DNA from: Ceratorhiza oryzae-sativae
Taxonomy: Eukaryota > Basidiomycota > Agaricomycetes > Cantharellales > Ceratobasidiaceae
Direction: 5' to 3'
DNA length: 64,000 nucleotides
Assembly (NCBI GenBank): GCA_030998015.1
Contig: JARWMV010000241.1
Span: forward strand, 992,001-1,056,000
Shown here: piece after piece, positions 12,434-25,900 of the stretch
Layout of the letters: each line of letters starts with the position of its first letter
How positions within the stretch are numbered: position 1 is the first letter of the stretch
Notes under the pieces: generated by a model
The model's input: only the letters and a program-made list of their open reading frames with translations
What the model was told of the DNA's origin: nothing
Database searches by the model: none
Translations under genes and position numbers: made by a program

Positions 12434-14372
12434 GGTGAAGACAACGTCCGTGGATGATGAAGTGCAGGATTACCCCCTGCCTATTTATGCTGAGCATAAT
12501 CGGACGCCCAAGTGGATTCCCGACCTTGCTCTACCCAGGAACGAGGCCGTTCGGTCTGTTCAGGCTCGGTCGGCTTGATCCGTTAGTGTGAGAGCTAGTA
12601 ATACGAGTTTCAAAAGCCATTCCGGTTAGGGCCAGAGTGACTCACCGGCGGAGCCGAGGTTCAGGCGGATCACCTAAATGTCTGACTAGTTGTTCTCCTG
12701 GACGAAAGGGGGAGGGCCTTGACTGGAAGGAAAAGGTATGGAGAAGTGATGTTCGCATGCGCGGTAATAGGGATCGCTGTCACTCAGATACAACAAGTGG
12801 AGCACCCCGGTTTATTCGCCAACGTGCCCAGATTCACCAGGTGAAAGGTGTGTAGCTGCATCTCAGTCGATGACCGACGCCGTCGGGTCGGTCAGGTACA
12901 TGCAAGTGAGGTGAATTGGTCGTACAAGAAGAGATATCACCGAAGTTAGGCGACGATCCGGGAAGATGCGGATATGATGGACTAATGGCGTTTCATAGTG
13001 TGGACCGTATTAATGTTACTGTGTATCCCTAGAGAACCGAGTCAGTCATGGCCCGGAATGAGGTGGTTGGGAGCAGTTCAGAAATTAAAAGATGTCATCA
13101 AATGATCAGACATATGCTTGTATATTAAGCATCATAACGATGTGACAAGAGGGAGCTACTGACTCACCACTGACGTAAATTAATCAACACGGTAAACGGA
13201 CCTTGAACAAAATGAGTTAGCGCTAGGTCGATTTCGATTAGCAAGTGAAGGATCAGCGGGTGGTGTGTGAAAGCACAGGGCTCATTCAATAAGTCGCCCA
13301 CTTTCTCTTCGTCTTTTCTAATTCTAACAGGGAAAATGAGGCTGTACCTTGTATTGTCCAATAGAATCTGAAATACACTCGTCAGCGCCCAATTCAATGT
13401 GTCCAGGACTAAAGGGAGAACTCCGTTGGTGATGCATGTTGGAGCGTGGCTCATTGAGTAACTCGCCGGCTCATTTTTATGGATATTCTCTTCATCGTAT
13501 CACGAAAAGGGACCACACTCACCGGTTAAGAGCACAGATCAACGTGGTTGAGTAGATGTGATGTGAATAAATTTCCTGTGCACGTGAGTAAGAGTCAGGT
13601 CCTAGCCAGTACTCAGCAAAGTTTTAATTCCGATCAAAATTTGGCATGTGGGTCCCCACTCCCGTCCACCTAAGTGAGACGTTGGTGATAGGTAAGTACA
13701 TGGCTCGATATGTCTCTACGGGATGATCTCCAACTCAGTTCTGCTTCCGAAAGGTGCTTTGCACCTTGTGGATACCCCTTACCAAAACTCTCATATCTGA
13801 CTTGATTTATACACATATATCGCACGAACAACAACTAATAATATTTATGTAGCCAATCCGATGTTTTTTGAAGTAGTTGGACCCATTACTTAAAAAGGTT
13901 AGTTCTTGCTCTCACTCTAGCAATTACGGACGAAAACGAGTTCATCCATTCGTTGATTTGCCCCGTTCATTGCTCCACTGTTGTCCTCCGCCTCGTGCCT
14001 CAGGGCTGCGGGTTTTCTCGTTTACGTGTTTTACGTGGATGGATTGAGTTCAAGGGTGGAACAACGGGCGGAGGCCTGAAAACATGGCTATTCTGATTTC
14101 CGTCCCATCATGTTATCATTGAATCAAGCTAACCCAACATATCAGTCCAACAGGTTAGGCCGATTAATGGACGCAGGGTTATATGTATAAATTTAGCCGG
14201 CGCATTTTGATATAGTGCAGCCCACTGAAATTCGTGGGCCAAAGGGCCGATTTTCTTCTGTTTTCGCGTGGGAGGTTAGGGTGTTTCCACCATGTTCTGC
14301 TCAGTTGCTATCCTATACAGTATTGCGATAGATCATTCATATCAGATGTTTAGCACATACAAATGATAGGAT
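12434..14372. other. Intergenic region without a recognisable gene
   Basis: No ORF here is longer than about 96 codons and none shows a known motif. CpG frequency is like the flanking gene block, so this looks like ordinary unique intergenic DNA and not dead repeat. The minus-strand ORF at 13164-13454 has no recognisable features and no clear splice extension. Confidence 0.5.
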
Positions 14373-14597
14373 TTACGGCGCGTGAACAACCTTGTGAGTG
14401 GGTGGCGTTGACCTAGTTTTGGCGTAGGAATGTGGCCCAAGAAACCCGCGAATTCCCGCTGCGGGGGCGGTTGCGGGTGATGGGATAGGCCCGAGGGTGC
14501 GGGTAACCCCGGTAACCGGCAAATTGACCGCGGATACCTGCGAGCTCAAAGCAACGAGAATGGCTGCAAAGGTTGGATACATTGAAAAACTTGGCAT
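14373..14597 (-). CDS. Possible small secreted protein (very tentative)
   Basis: A 74-codon reading frame begins MPSFSMYPTFAAILVAL and looks like a signal peptide with a cleavage site after SQVSA, followed by a Pro/Thr/Ser-rich tail ending HKVVHAP. The frame is open further upstream, so the start is a guess. It sits beside a repeat copy and may be chance. No family is recognised. Confidence 0.2.
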   Translation of the reverse strand: MPSFSMYPTFAAILVALSSQVSAVNLPVTGVTRTLGPIPSPATAPAAGIRGFLGPHSYAKTRSTPPTHKVVHAP

Positions 14598-14719
14598 ATG
14601 TATATTTTTCGATGCGGGCAAGCCAGCTGAGTTCAAGGTACTCAGTTTCAAAATGAATGGGTTAGTGCAGCACAAGCTACAGGGGGATTACTATCGGTGC
14701 ACGAGTAGAACATCGCTTA

Positions 14720-14917
14720 CAGTGGGCAACAAATCAAATGGGACATGTGACCATCTGACAGAGAATCAACTGTAAAAGATGAAGGATAGACAATATCAGA
14801 CACATGTGTTGGTGGAATATATAGCTATATGCCATATGATTTCCCTGGCAAAATTTCAGGACAACAGCTTGCACAGGAACTCATGGCCCCGGATTCTCGA
14901 TATTATGTTCACATAAT
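14720..14917 (+). repeat. Interspersed repeat, uninterrupted copy (second copy at 57230-58571 split by a palindrome)
   Basis: This stretch (CAGTGGGCAACAAATC ... CCCGGATTCTCGA) is found again in reverse orientation in two parts at 58421-58571 and 57230-57272. At this locus the two parts are contiguous, with the junction near 14871. It therefore serves as the pre-insertion reference for the palindromic insertion at 57273-58420. Confidence 0.8.
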
Positions 14918-15245
14918 GTGGCATTTTTGAATATAAAAGCTGTTTTCGCAAGCTGCTGTCGGCCGTTGATATAATTTGCCAGCAAATTTCATATCATACC
15001 AACATTTAATGCATAAATACACTTTATATACCTGAATGGCGTCAAATCTAATATACCCTATAAGGGTATATGAGTGGGGCTGTGTTGTCCATCAGCAAAC
15101 TACATGCATTAAGCGCGCCGCGGCTTGAGTTCTTTGACCAGAACATCGCCACTCTACCAGCTTTGATCTTCATCTAGCTACGCCCTTCAAGCCTGTATAC
15201 GTTCATAGCACCAAGCTAACTGCATAAAAACCAACTTACCTAACA

Positions 15246-18200
15246 ATGGAAAGGGACGCTGAACTATCAGCAAGGCGTCAGCATTGGGTAAGTGCCACTT
15301 AATTGTTTGTTAGGCTTGTGGCAATAACCTACTCAACTGTAGTCCCATCATAAAGACCGACCTGATGCCTTCTGCTACTGCTCTAGGTGCGATGGTAAGG
15401 CAATGCAGAAAGCTCGAACCATTGAGGATCACCGAACACGCTACCCACGGCAAGTCCACGCTGATCAAGTAGACCCACAAGGCGACGCGGGGCCAAGCCA
15501 CGAAGTGGATCCTGCTAGCCCATCCAGCCCTTCTAACTCCCAGCTTTCGAGTCTGAATCTAGAGCCACTACATGACGATTTCGAACCTGTGCCGTATGCT
15601 GACGCTGGCATTGAGGACGAAGATCATATGGACATAGATCCGCCTATCCCTCCATTGCCACTCGCGCCTGGTGACAACCTACCCCCGGTACCTCCTGAAG
15701 ATCATCGCAGGCCGGATAGCCCAGTTGGTGCCGCTGTCAATCCGGAAATCCTGGCTATAGCAGAAGAGCTGGGGCGGGAGTACCGCTTTGATATGTTAAT
15801 TGACGAGGGCAATGAGCATTGTCGACAGGGGCGAGGGGACAATGATGGAAACCATGGTCTAGAATTTGGTTTCGGGTTTGAGGACAAATTCAATGATGTT
15901 AACTTTGGCTTACCAGATGACGAACACTGCGAAGTCAGGCCTGCCGACGTAGCATTGCCTAGATTCCAGCTAGCTGATGATCTTGAGCTGGACAATCCTG
16001 AAGACGAGCCCGACGGTGATGATGGCAATGGCAATCTGGATGCTCTCTGCACCGCCTTTCAAGAGCCGGATTTGATTCGCAATATTTACATTGATACTAT
16101 TGTTCAAAAGACGTTGTACGGAGCCACTCACAGGGCGTTGAAGCATCAGCTAAAGACTGCTCGACGAACCATTTCTGCACACCTGGACATCGCAATCAAG
16201 CATGTTGCAAAGATGGCACAGACCATCGCAGCTGTGGAGCGCAGACTAGGCGTCAACACTGACGATATAATCACCACTTTTACGCTGTGCCCAGCTTGTA
16301 AGCGATGGTACTTGCCCAAGTACATCCGTGAAACCGATAATGAGATTTGTCTGAACGACAATTGCGAGGGCATCTTATTTACGATCCGCCCTTTAGCCTC
16401 TGGGGGTTGCCGTCAGGTCTCAAGTCTTGCCTACCCATACGCATCACCAATTGCGTGGCTACGCCATATGCTTAGCCAAGCCGGGATGGCTGAGTTAATG
16501 CAAACCTGGCAGACTGATCACGATCAGGGGATGGCGGCGCCGATGTCAAGTCAAGAATGGATGCACAAGCTGGATCATAACAAGCCACTTGGAGACATAA
16601 TGGATGGATGGGGTTGGCGATCCACCACAGCTGCGCTGCATCGAGTACGGGATCCTGTTACAAGAAACATTGTAGATGAGAGTGAAGTCGATCCGCCCAT
16701 TCGATTCGTGAGCCTTCCGTTTGGTATCTTGTTCTCACTGAATACAGACTGGTGAGTTGTTCAGCCCATCGCTGTTATGTACCACTTACACCCAAATATC
16801 AGGTTTCGAGCTACAAAAGAGGGCAATTACTCCGTTGGGGCGTGCTATCTTGCAATCAGCAATTTGCCTCGACATATGCGATTCCTACAGGAGAATATTT
16901 CACTTGCTATAGTAATGCCTGGCCCCAATGAACCAGGCGACTATGCTCTTAGCCAGATGCTAGATCCACTGATTGACGATTTGTTGAAGCTTAAGCAAGG
17001 TAAGTGGTGTATAGGTTTCATGTAGTTACGGGATAACACAGAATAGGTGTACATATGCTGGTGAACTGAGGGAATCCACCTGTGCTTGAGGAAGAAATAG
17101 TGTATGGAGAGCTTTCCCAGTTGATTGCTGACCTTATGGCTCGCATTAAGATGGGTGGAGGGGCGGGCCTAAAATCAGAGTTGAATTTCTGTCTTTACTG
17201 CCATTCCCAACTATCAAGTCTCTCAGTAGTAGCAGGGTATCACCGCCAAGGTATGTTTGTAATTTTAACTCAAAACAGTTCTTGATGGTTGTGGTGTGCA
17301 TACTCCAGAATTCCAGCCACGAGATACACAAGAGGACCTAAATAATGCATATGAGTGGAAGGCTCTTCAAGACCCACAAGCACAGCAGGAGTTCTTTCAT
17401 GCTACTGGCAATTGCTTTATGGCACTGCACCATCTACCTGGCTGGCATACCTCAACTTCATCCCTGCTTGACACTATGCACTTGCTCTATCTTGGAGCTA
17501 TGAACTGGATTATGAAGCAGGTCTTGGTTGGACCTGGGATGTTTTCTAAGCAGCATCAACACGACCGAGAGCCTCAAGAAATTTTTAATAGTTGTCTTGA
17601 TAGCATGTGGATGCCCAAGAATTTTCAATGATTGCCTCCAAAGGTAAGTAATAGTACACTGAAGCCTAATATGCAAACCAAACCAAGATCTAGATTGGCC
17701 AGACACAAACTAGTACTAAGGCAGACCAGTGGAAGCTGACAGCTCGAGTGCTTTTTGTCCCTTTATATCTTGTGTTTCAGGACAGCAATGTGATACAACC
17801 AGAATTAGTACCACATGGTCATCATGCTTCACCTGGTCTTAAACATCAAGCATATTGGGCTAAGCTATTGCATCAACAACGGTGAAAATGGTATGATTCA
17901 ATTGGCCAACCTGATCAGTGTCCTCCTCTTGCAGACTGCTTCCCATCTTGCAGCTTGCAGTTTCATTATTGTCAAGTTCTTTGTTTCTGCCTAGCTACTA
18001 GTATTTTGGACAAGCAAACTATCAGTGCAGCAGATATTGCTTTTGCTTCAGGGCTTCTAGAGACCTTATGCAAGGATCATGTCACACACAACACACCTCT
18101 TCCACCCAACTTCCACTATATGATGCATCTTGAAGAGTTCTTGCTCAAGACTGCATCCGCTTACAACACACACATCTGGGGCATGGAGTGTGCAAATGGA

Positions 18201-18824
18201 ATAGTATCACGGATTAATCATAATGGAAAAACTAAGGGTGTTTTGGAAGGGACACTTATGCGTGGCTGGTGGAGTCATGTTACACTCCAAAATCTGGCAT
18301 GAGTTTATCTCCTTCTGTGCCATATGCATTCTGACCATCAGATTGACAGATCAAAACCCTCAGGGCATTGCCTAATCATACACCAGCTGATGAGAGTGTG
18401 ATTGACAACCTCATGGAGGCACTTCAAGGTGGCAGTGAGGAAGCGCATCAGCGTGGAACACTGGCAGCATTCATTGTGCAGTGTCAGACTGAGTATACCA
18501 AGAAATATGGGATTCAACGTGAGCACCATCTCAGCATGTTCTATTGGAAGGGCTAAACTGAACTGAGACATGGTAATAACAGAATCAACCAAGTTATCCA
18601 AACAATCTTGCCACATTCACCTTGACCAGCTAGGGCTTTACAATGCAGTGATTCAGTACTGTGTTGCAAAATGGCCTGATGCTGGGATATTTGGGCCAGG
18701 TATGATCCAGAACCACTATTTGGCACCTCATGGGATGGTTCAGAACCATAGCTATGTTGAGTTTAATGGGATCCACTATGGCTCACATGAGCATATGTTA
18801 CGGGTCAGGATATCTAGAGCTTAA
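15246..18824 (+). pseudogene. Decayed TNP2-type (CACTA-like/KDZ-related) transposase
   Basis: The longest open piece is 15403-16755, starting with an acidic low-complexity region, followed by a Cys-rich finger (CPACKRWYLPKY ... CLNDNCEG, about 16288-16370) and then a region typical of basidiomycete Tnp2 transposases (PIAWLRHMLSQAGM, DPPIRFVSLPFGILFSLNTDW). After an intron (about 16753-16801) the frame continues with FRATKEGNYSVGACYLAISN. Later blocks are recognisable but broken: LLDTMHLLYLGAMNW (about 17465-17510), LPPNFHYMMHLEEFL (about 18110), and a C-terminal PDAGIFGPGM ... HSYVEFNGIHYG (about 18680-18790). In-frame stops occur near 17069, 17882 (TGA where CGA would fit), 18300 and 18554. 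An N-terminal exon from ATG 15246 with a donor at about 15282 is possible. Terminal inverted repeats were not found. Confidence 0.8.
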
Positions 18825-18828
18825 GCAA

Positions 18829-19517
18829 ATGTAGATATGTTAGTATACACTAATCGTACTCAATACTTCTTAGACTAGAGTAAGAAGGCTCAAAGTAGTT
18901 GCAATGCGATCAAGTAACACTCAAAGTAGTCTTAATCTTTCACAGTGTAAACTGACTAATTTATAGGTATAAAGAGCAAGACTACTATGGTCAGGTTCCC
19001 TTAGATATCTTAAATGTAGTTCAGCCCTAGTTGCTTGGACTAACTGATACTAATCTTAATACTAGGCTTAAGCGATAGCTTATAGGATAAATGGTGGGCT
19101 GCCTAATGCATGTACTTCCTCAGCTACAGGTACTTAGATTTCCTCTAATAGCCGGTACTTAATGTCACACTCAATCAGGCAATATTGTATCCTTATATAT
19201 CTCTGTATATAAGATACAATGACTCAAACAGTATATAACTAATATGGTACTTTATTCCTCAGTACTAGTTATATAAGAAATCACACACAGACAAGAGAAA
19301 TAGAAAGAGAAAAGAAACCAATAACTGGTCTGGGTTGAGTAGTGAAGGGAAGGTGGTCTGGAAGGGCCTCAGAGGAGGTCCTTTTATACCCTGAGGAGGG
19401 CATTCCAGAGCCAAATAGATACATGCATGCCAGTGCAATCATCAAAAGAGGGTACTGCTATACTTGGGGTACACCCTAGCCCAGTATAGGATAAAAGAGT
19501 AAAGACAGGGTGTGGAT
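18829..19517 (+). repeat. Non-coding 3' part of the TNP2-type element, repeated at 60206-62489
   Basis: About 690 bp following the transposase remnant recurs at 60206-60316 plus 61905-62489, where a Tc1 transposon splits it. The repeated block contains ATATCTGTATATAAG-type promoter-like sequence and AT-rich tracts. It is presumably the 3' non-coding end of the TNP2-type element family. The TA at 18927-18928 is the empty Tc1 target. Confidence 0.75.
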
Positions 19518-20761
19518 CGAAGGCATTGATGCATCAGAGACCTGCTATTGGCTTGTAGATCATATTATCATAGTATATACATGTAATGAACAGAGGCTAC
19601 ATCTCAGTGAGTCATAAAGTGAGTCAGAGAAGCTTCTGGATCAATTTGGGAAGCTCTCCTGACTCACTGGAGTCATTAGATCTTGATTGATGGTCCAGTG
19701 AGATTCTAATGATCTTCGGGCCATTCCGGCGCGAGGATCCGGTGGATCGCGACGATCTTCGGGCAGCAGATACCGCCGAAGATTAGCTATCGATAGAGCA
19801 CAAGATCGCTTTGATAGCGTAAGCGGTTGCCGAGATATGAGCGATGCAATGTTGTAATTGATATCTCCTGATAAGAGGAAATATCGCAACCTCTATATCT
19901 CCCTGAGTTCTTAAGATAAATTCACGATAAAATATGCGTTGGAAAGAGGAGATTTTGTACTATTTAATGGAACACAAATAGTACAATTTCGAACGCATAC
20001 AAATTCATTTAATTTCAAGAAAAACTACAGAGGCATTGCTTGAGGTTGGCAGAGCAGACTAAAATAATAGAAAAATGTTAGTGATCCATAACAGCATAAC
20101 AGTGGAAAAGGTTACTGCTATGTGTATGTGCATGGTGGTCAAGCTGTGTGCATTGAGCAGATCTTAGCTATTGAAATTCCCAACACGGAATTTCAGTGTG
20201 TTTGTGTTTTTGTGTGACAATTTCAGCAGCCACAAATTGATCCACAGTTCCCATGGAATACCTGGTGGGTTCTCTGGATTGATGTTACCTATAAGACCTA
20301 ACTTCTGTGTGCCACTGTTCAGGGCAGAGAACCTGGGAGTATCTAGCTGGGAGTATGGAAATTTAGGAGAGATGATGGCAGTTCCAGTGGATCAACTTTC
20401 TGGAGTTTTTGCACCCTTTGACGTCACCATGACTAATTGGCATTACTGGGTCACAGTTGCATTAGACAGTGTTGGTCAAGAACAGGAGAATGAGGATGAA
20501 ATTGAGTAGATACATGCTACAGTGCTGTAATTTATCAAAATTTACACAGGCAAATCTACTAGATTGGAAGTATGCTGCCAAAAAACAAGGTTACTTACAG
20601 AGGGCCTAAAGAGCGATTGAACACAATGCTGACTGGTGTAGTGCAGCAAACATGCAGGTCAAGATCACAGTGTAGATCATCAAGAAGTCTTGCCAGAAAC
20701 TTGGAATCTTGGCAGCAGGGTGCAGCATTGTCCAACAAAGTAAAGTAAAGGCCTTCATACT
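19518..20761. other. Region without a clear gene; one weak ORF at 20171-20509
   Basis: 19640-19830 is a short CpG-rich island with many GATC words inside otherwise CpG-poor repeat DNA. The plus ORF 20171-20509 (112 codons) shows no known motif and ends in an acidic EQENEDEIE tail; it could be a fragment of a host gene or chance. I see no RNA gene. Confidence 0.3.
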
Positions 20762-22396
20762 GTGTCAAACCACCAAAGCTGCCTACCCAAGGATATTCTC
20801 CAAACAGGACTGCAGCCTGTCTTGATGAACCTGACTGATGCAAAACATCTCTCTGTCCCTGGTCTCAAAGGCGTTGCTTGTTTACTTGAGCTACTGACCA
20901 ACTATTTCAAGGTAGAAATTGGGCATAAGCTCCTCAATCACTTCTGCATTGTAGCTGATGCCAGAATGCTGAGTGACACTGCATACCAACCTCCAGCAGA
21001 TAACAACAAAATCACCAAGCTTGTCAAGCTTGTTAACATTTTCGATCTCCTTCCTCCAGTGGCAAACATGTTCCTGGAAGCTCTTGTCACCTTAGTGGTC
21101 CAGGTTGAGACTCAGCTACACTCTGCTTCCCCAAGTCCATTTACCTCTGCTCTCGCATCCTTCCTTGATCATTTCCCAAGTGATTCACTCAAGTATTTCT
21201 ACTGCAACATAGGCCAGCCATCCATGCTTCAATCTCTATGGAACATCATATCTTCTGGCCTTGCTCCTAATATGAACACTGAGTTCAAGAATAACACAAC
21301 ACTCTTAGTTGATCAATGCTTGAAAGATGAAAGCAGCAGTCTGACACTTCTCAGACTAGTATTGTGCACAGAACTATCAAAGAATCACCCAGGCTGGTTA
21401 TAAGAGCACCCAGAGATCCTTGATGCTCTGCTTCATCTTTGGCACTTGTATTTCTTACATGGCTCAGAGGATAGCTTTGTTCCAGTTGAAAACTTCACTC
21501 AACATGCTTTGCCTCCCTTGAATCTTTTGATTGGTGTTGTTGAGAAAACACCTAGGGTTGATGTAATTTACAATGTAGTTTGCATATACACTCATTGAGT
21601 GCCCCTCAACCTTTCAAAGCTTCAACTTTTTCTTCTCAAGCATGCTGCTATAGGTGCCTCCAGCTGTTGATATCATGGTCCCAGTATTGATCAAGACTGC
21701 TGCTCCTGACAATGGGCCACCATCTTGGGCAAAGTCTGTCTGACATGTGCTAATCAACAAAGGACACAGCATTGGCCAATTGCAGTTCATTTACTGGATC
21801 ATTGTGTGGAACCCCAACTTTTTTATCCCTACCAAGATCTCTTCATTCCCTTGATGATTAGCTCACTGCACAAGTTGGGAACTGTACAAACAGCTACTGC
21901 TGAAAGTTGGACAAATGCTTTGGACACCCTAGAGCTTATACTTGCTTGGGAGCAATGTGCCATTAGGGAAACCCAAGAGCCTGGTGCACTGACAGCTGGG
22001 AAATAGAAATCTGGGTTTTGCTGTTTTCAATGCACAAGACTATTGTCAGTTATCTTGTCTGATTTATCACTATGGCTGGCCTGGAGGCCAACAAGTTGGG
22101 GCTACCTGGATGTGCACTGGGAATCTTGGAAGGTATTTTGTACTTGCTCCACTCCACTCTGGGTCCTGAATACCATATCCACTCAGCCCCCAGCTGAGCA
22201 GCAGTCAATTCCCATTCACTCTGGGACATCCTGCTTGTCTGATTGCTTGCTCTGCACTCAACAAATGTATTGTTTCACTTTTGTTTATCCTCAGGCTCTG
22301 GAGGCTCAATGTTTGCTGCTTATCCTTTTGCCCCTATTCCCTTGTCAATGGTGTTTGTGCCACAAAATATCATCCATGCAACACTGAACCTGGTGT
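20762..22396 (+). pseudogene. TRA1: TRA1-like pseudogene, segment 1 (HEAT region)
   Basis: TRA1/TRRAP is the giant PIKK-family scaffold of SAGA and NuA4. The frame at 20762-21403 reads like its HEAT region: GVACLLELLTNYFKVEIG (about 20870-20925), LVNIFDLLPPVANMFLEAL, then SPFTSALASFLDHFPSDSL. The same frame continues past TAA at 21401-21403 and TGA at about 21596, and reaches DTLELILAWEQCAIRE at about 21930-21975. Stops near 21680 and 22006 also break it. It is cut at 22400 by a Ty3 element. The real gene must be elsewhere, since this copy cannot encode the roughly 3,500-residue protein. Assignment is by recalled family resemblance. Confidence 0.7.
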
Positions 22397-22400
22397 TTAC

Positions 22401-22919
22401 TGTCAGAGCTACAACCTGAACAGTAACGTCAAACACCTAAGTGGCAATGACAAGCCTATGGGCAGTGATGCCAGAGGCTTTACTGACAATGTCTAAGGTA
22501 GGACGCGCAGTGAAGGTGTGATAAGACACAAGGATGTATGAGTAAGTGCACTTGTCCTTAAGAGGACTGGGCAGGGACTATGGACTGGTAGGTCACACAG
22601 GTAGTAGAGGGGATACAACAGGAGGTTGAGTTCTGAGGCTTAAGGCTCTCAGACTCTCCCTTATATATTCATACAATGAGCTATATCAAATACACACATG
22701 GTGCAAGACAACTATTGTACAATGTAAGAATGGTGCCATGTAACAGAATATTCCAGAAGGTACAAACAGAACATAAACAACAACAAGGTCACATGATCAT
22801 GTAAGTAATTCTATGCATATATCTGATTAAACAGGACTTGTCCAAAAATATGAAAAGGAGAGATTTATAAAATATACAAAAATCATAATAAAATCTGCAT
22901 CATGGTCTAGGCCATGACA
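22401..22919 (-). repeat. 3' LTR of chromovirus A
   Basis: 519 bp, TG...CA termini, preceded by TSD TTTAC. It matches the other LTR except at nine sites, eight of which are explained by CpG to TpG or CpA changes. Confidence 0.95.
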
Positions 22920-22930
22920 CTTCCCCCCCA

Positions 22931-25900
22931 TCAAGGTCCAAGTGCATTGGGATGGAGTTGGTGGAATTCTTTGACTTGTTCAGGTGCATTCTTGAGTTCA
23001 GCTTTAGGTAACCATAGGTTTTCTTCTGGTCCATAACCTTTCCACTTGACATAATACTCCAATCTTCTTCCAACCTTTCAAGAGTCCAGGATTTCTTCAA
23101 CTTCAAATTCTTCTTCACCATCAGGAGTAACCACTGGTGGAACAGGTATGGGTTGCCGGTTATAGTCATCTATTGGTTTTGGGAATAGGAGTGAAGTGTG
23201 GAATACTGGATGAACCTTCATGGATTTGGGTAATTCCAGTTTGAAGGTATGTTTCCCAATTTGTTCCAGTACCTTGTATGGTCCAAAACACCTGTTATCC
23301 AATTTCTTAGAAGGGCGTATGGTTTTGATATCTGAGCTGTCTAGGAAGACCTTTGATCCAACTTCAATCTTTGGTGCTTCACAATGCTTTCGATTATAAT
23401 ATTCAGAGTATGTTCGATTGGCAATCATTAGAGCAGCCTTGGCCTCTTCTTGGATTTCCTTGAGGTGTTCAGCACGTTGATCAGTGGCAGGTACCTGGCT
23501 TTCTTTGGTATTACCCACAGTGAAGTCTGGGTTGTAACCATAGCAGGCAAAGAACAGCGTGTGGCTTGATCCTGAGTGCTTCCCATTATTATATGCAAAT
23601 TCCACCATAGGCAATGCTGCTACCCAATCCGTCTGTCTGTGATTTATGTAGTGACAAAGATATATTTCAACAAATTGGTTAAGTCTTTTGCTTTGCCCAT
23701 CAACCTGTGGTCTGTACGCCGTAGAGTAATGTGGTTCAATGTTTAGGCATTTATACAGTTGGCAAAGGAATTTGGCATTGAAGTTAGGGCCTCAGTCAGA
23801 TATGGTTTTTCAGGGTAATCCATGTAGTTTCCAGACAAAGTTTACAAATAAGTTTGCAATGTCTACTGCAGTGGCTCCCAAGTGTGTGGGGATAAAGTGT
23901 ACCATTTTTGATAATTGGTCCACCACTGTGAGTATTGCATTGTATCCTTCTGACGTTGGTAATCCAGTGATCAAGTCATAGGTGATTTCCTCCCAGGGTT
24001 TATTTGGTAAGTCTATGGGTTGTAGGAGACCAGGAGGGGCTTGGTTTGAATGCTTGTTCCAGATACACAAGTTGCATGCCTGAATATAATTGACAACAGA
24101 TTTTTTCATTCCAGACCAATAGTAATCTCAAGATAGGAGATCTAGTGTCCTGAAATGCCCTGGATGCCCTGCTGCAGGATTGTCATGCTGGCTTTCTATG
24201 ACTACTTGTCTGATTTCTGACTTGTTTGGTATGTATATGCAGTTGTGGTAGTACAACAAGTCATCTTCTAGACACCAGCCTTTAACCAGAATGTTTTCCT
24301 CAAGGGACTTTAGAATCTTTGATACAGTCTTATCATCTGGTAATGCATCCCTGATTAAATCATTGAGGGAATGGTCGGTGAGAATTGCCAAAATGAAAAG
24401 CTCAGGGCTGATAAGCGGTGGGGTTTCACCCCCCTCTTTAGCTGCCTCTCTCCAAAGTGATTCTCATCAAGATAGTATATCAGCTTTTCTGTTTTGTGCC
24501 CCTTTTCTGTATTTGATTCTGTAATTGTAGTTGGCCAGGAAGCCCATCCATCTTGCTTGTCTCCGGTTTAAGTCCCTTTTTGTCTGGAAAAACTCTAGAT
24601 TTTTGTGGTCTGAGAGTACCAAGACAGGGATTTCAGATCCTTCAAGCAAGTGATGCCATTCTTTGAATGCTTGTATCATAGCCAGTAATTCTTTATCATG
24701 TATATCATAGTTTCGTTCAGCTGGTGATAGAGTTTTGGAATAGAAGGCTACCAGGTGCAATTTACCATCTCTGCCATACTGGTTAAGGATAGCTCCAGTG
24801 GCAAAGTCAGATGCATCACATTCCAGTACAAATTCCTTTGTGACATCTGGTTGGATTAAGACAGGAGATTCAACTAGTGCTTTTTTCAGAATTTGGCAAG
24901 ATGCTTCCTCATTCTTACCCCATCGCCAATGGACATCTTTATGCAAGAGCTGGTACATAGGCCAAGCTTGTCCTGCAAAGTCCTCTATGAAGCGGCAATA
25001 GTAGTTAAAGAACCCTTGTGCTTCCTGCACTTCCTTTATGGTCCGCAGTGTTTCCCAATTAACTGCTTCTGTGACCTTTTTTGGGTCTGTTTTGACTCCT
25101 TCACCATTGGCAATTACACCTAGGTATTCTACTTCAGAGGCATTGAAGACACATTTTTCCAGGTTGCAGTATAGCTGGTGTTTCCTAAGTTGGGATAACA
25201 CCTCCTGAACATGCTTCATGTGATCCACAGGGTTTTTGGAAAATATAAGTATGTCGTCAAGGTATACTATGACTGACACATCTAGTAAATCCCTAAATAT
25301 CTTGTTCATGAAGTTCTGGAAAGCCGCTGGAGCATTACAAAGACCAAAAGGCATGACCAAGTATTCAAATAGACCATATTTCGTTTTAAATGCTGTTTTC
25401 CATTCATCTCCTTCTTTAATTCTGACCAGATTATAGCCAGATTTAAGGTCCAGAGTTGTGAATACACATGCTCCTCTCAATTTCTCTACCAAGGTGTAAA
25501 TGAGAGGTATGGGATATGCGTTTTGTACTGTGTTGGAATTGAGCAAACAATAATCAACACACATCCTTCTTTTGCCATTCTTTTTAGGAACAAAGATTAC
25601 TGGAGAGCTGTATCATGATTTGGAGGGCCTGATCAACCCTTTGTCCAACTGCTCTTTGAGTATTCTTCTTAATTCCTCATCATCCGAAGGGCAAAGGGGG
25701 TATACCGGTCCTTTTACTGGTGCGTTTTGATCCTTGAGGACTATCTCAAGGTCATATGGACGGTGAGGAGGTAACCCCATCACTTTGTCCTCAGAAAATA
25801 TGTCTGTATAGTCTTGGAGTTCCTCTGGGATGCCTTCAAGTGGTTTTGATACCACGACACCTCCAGGGTCCCTAGGGATGCCTTCAAGAGGTTGGTAAGC

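Noticed and set aside
13164..13454. 97-codon minus ORF in the intergenic region
   Set aside because: No motif, no splice partners and ordinary composition; likely chance.
15246..15402. Intact TNP2 N-terminal exon
   Set aside because: A donor at about 15282 and acceptor at 15393 exist but do not keep the phase into the main frame, so I could not confirm it.
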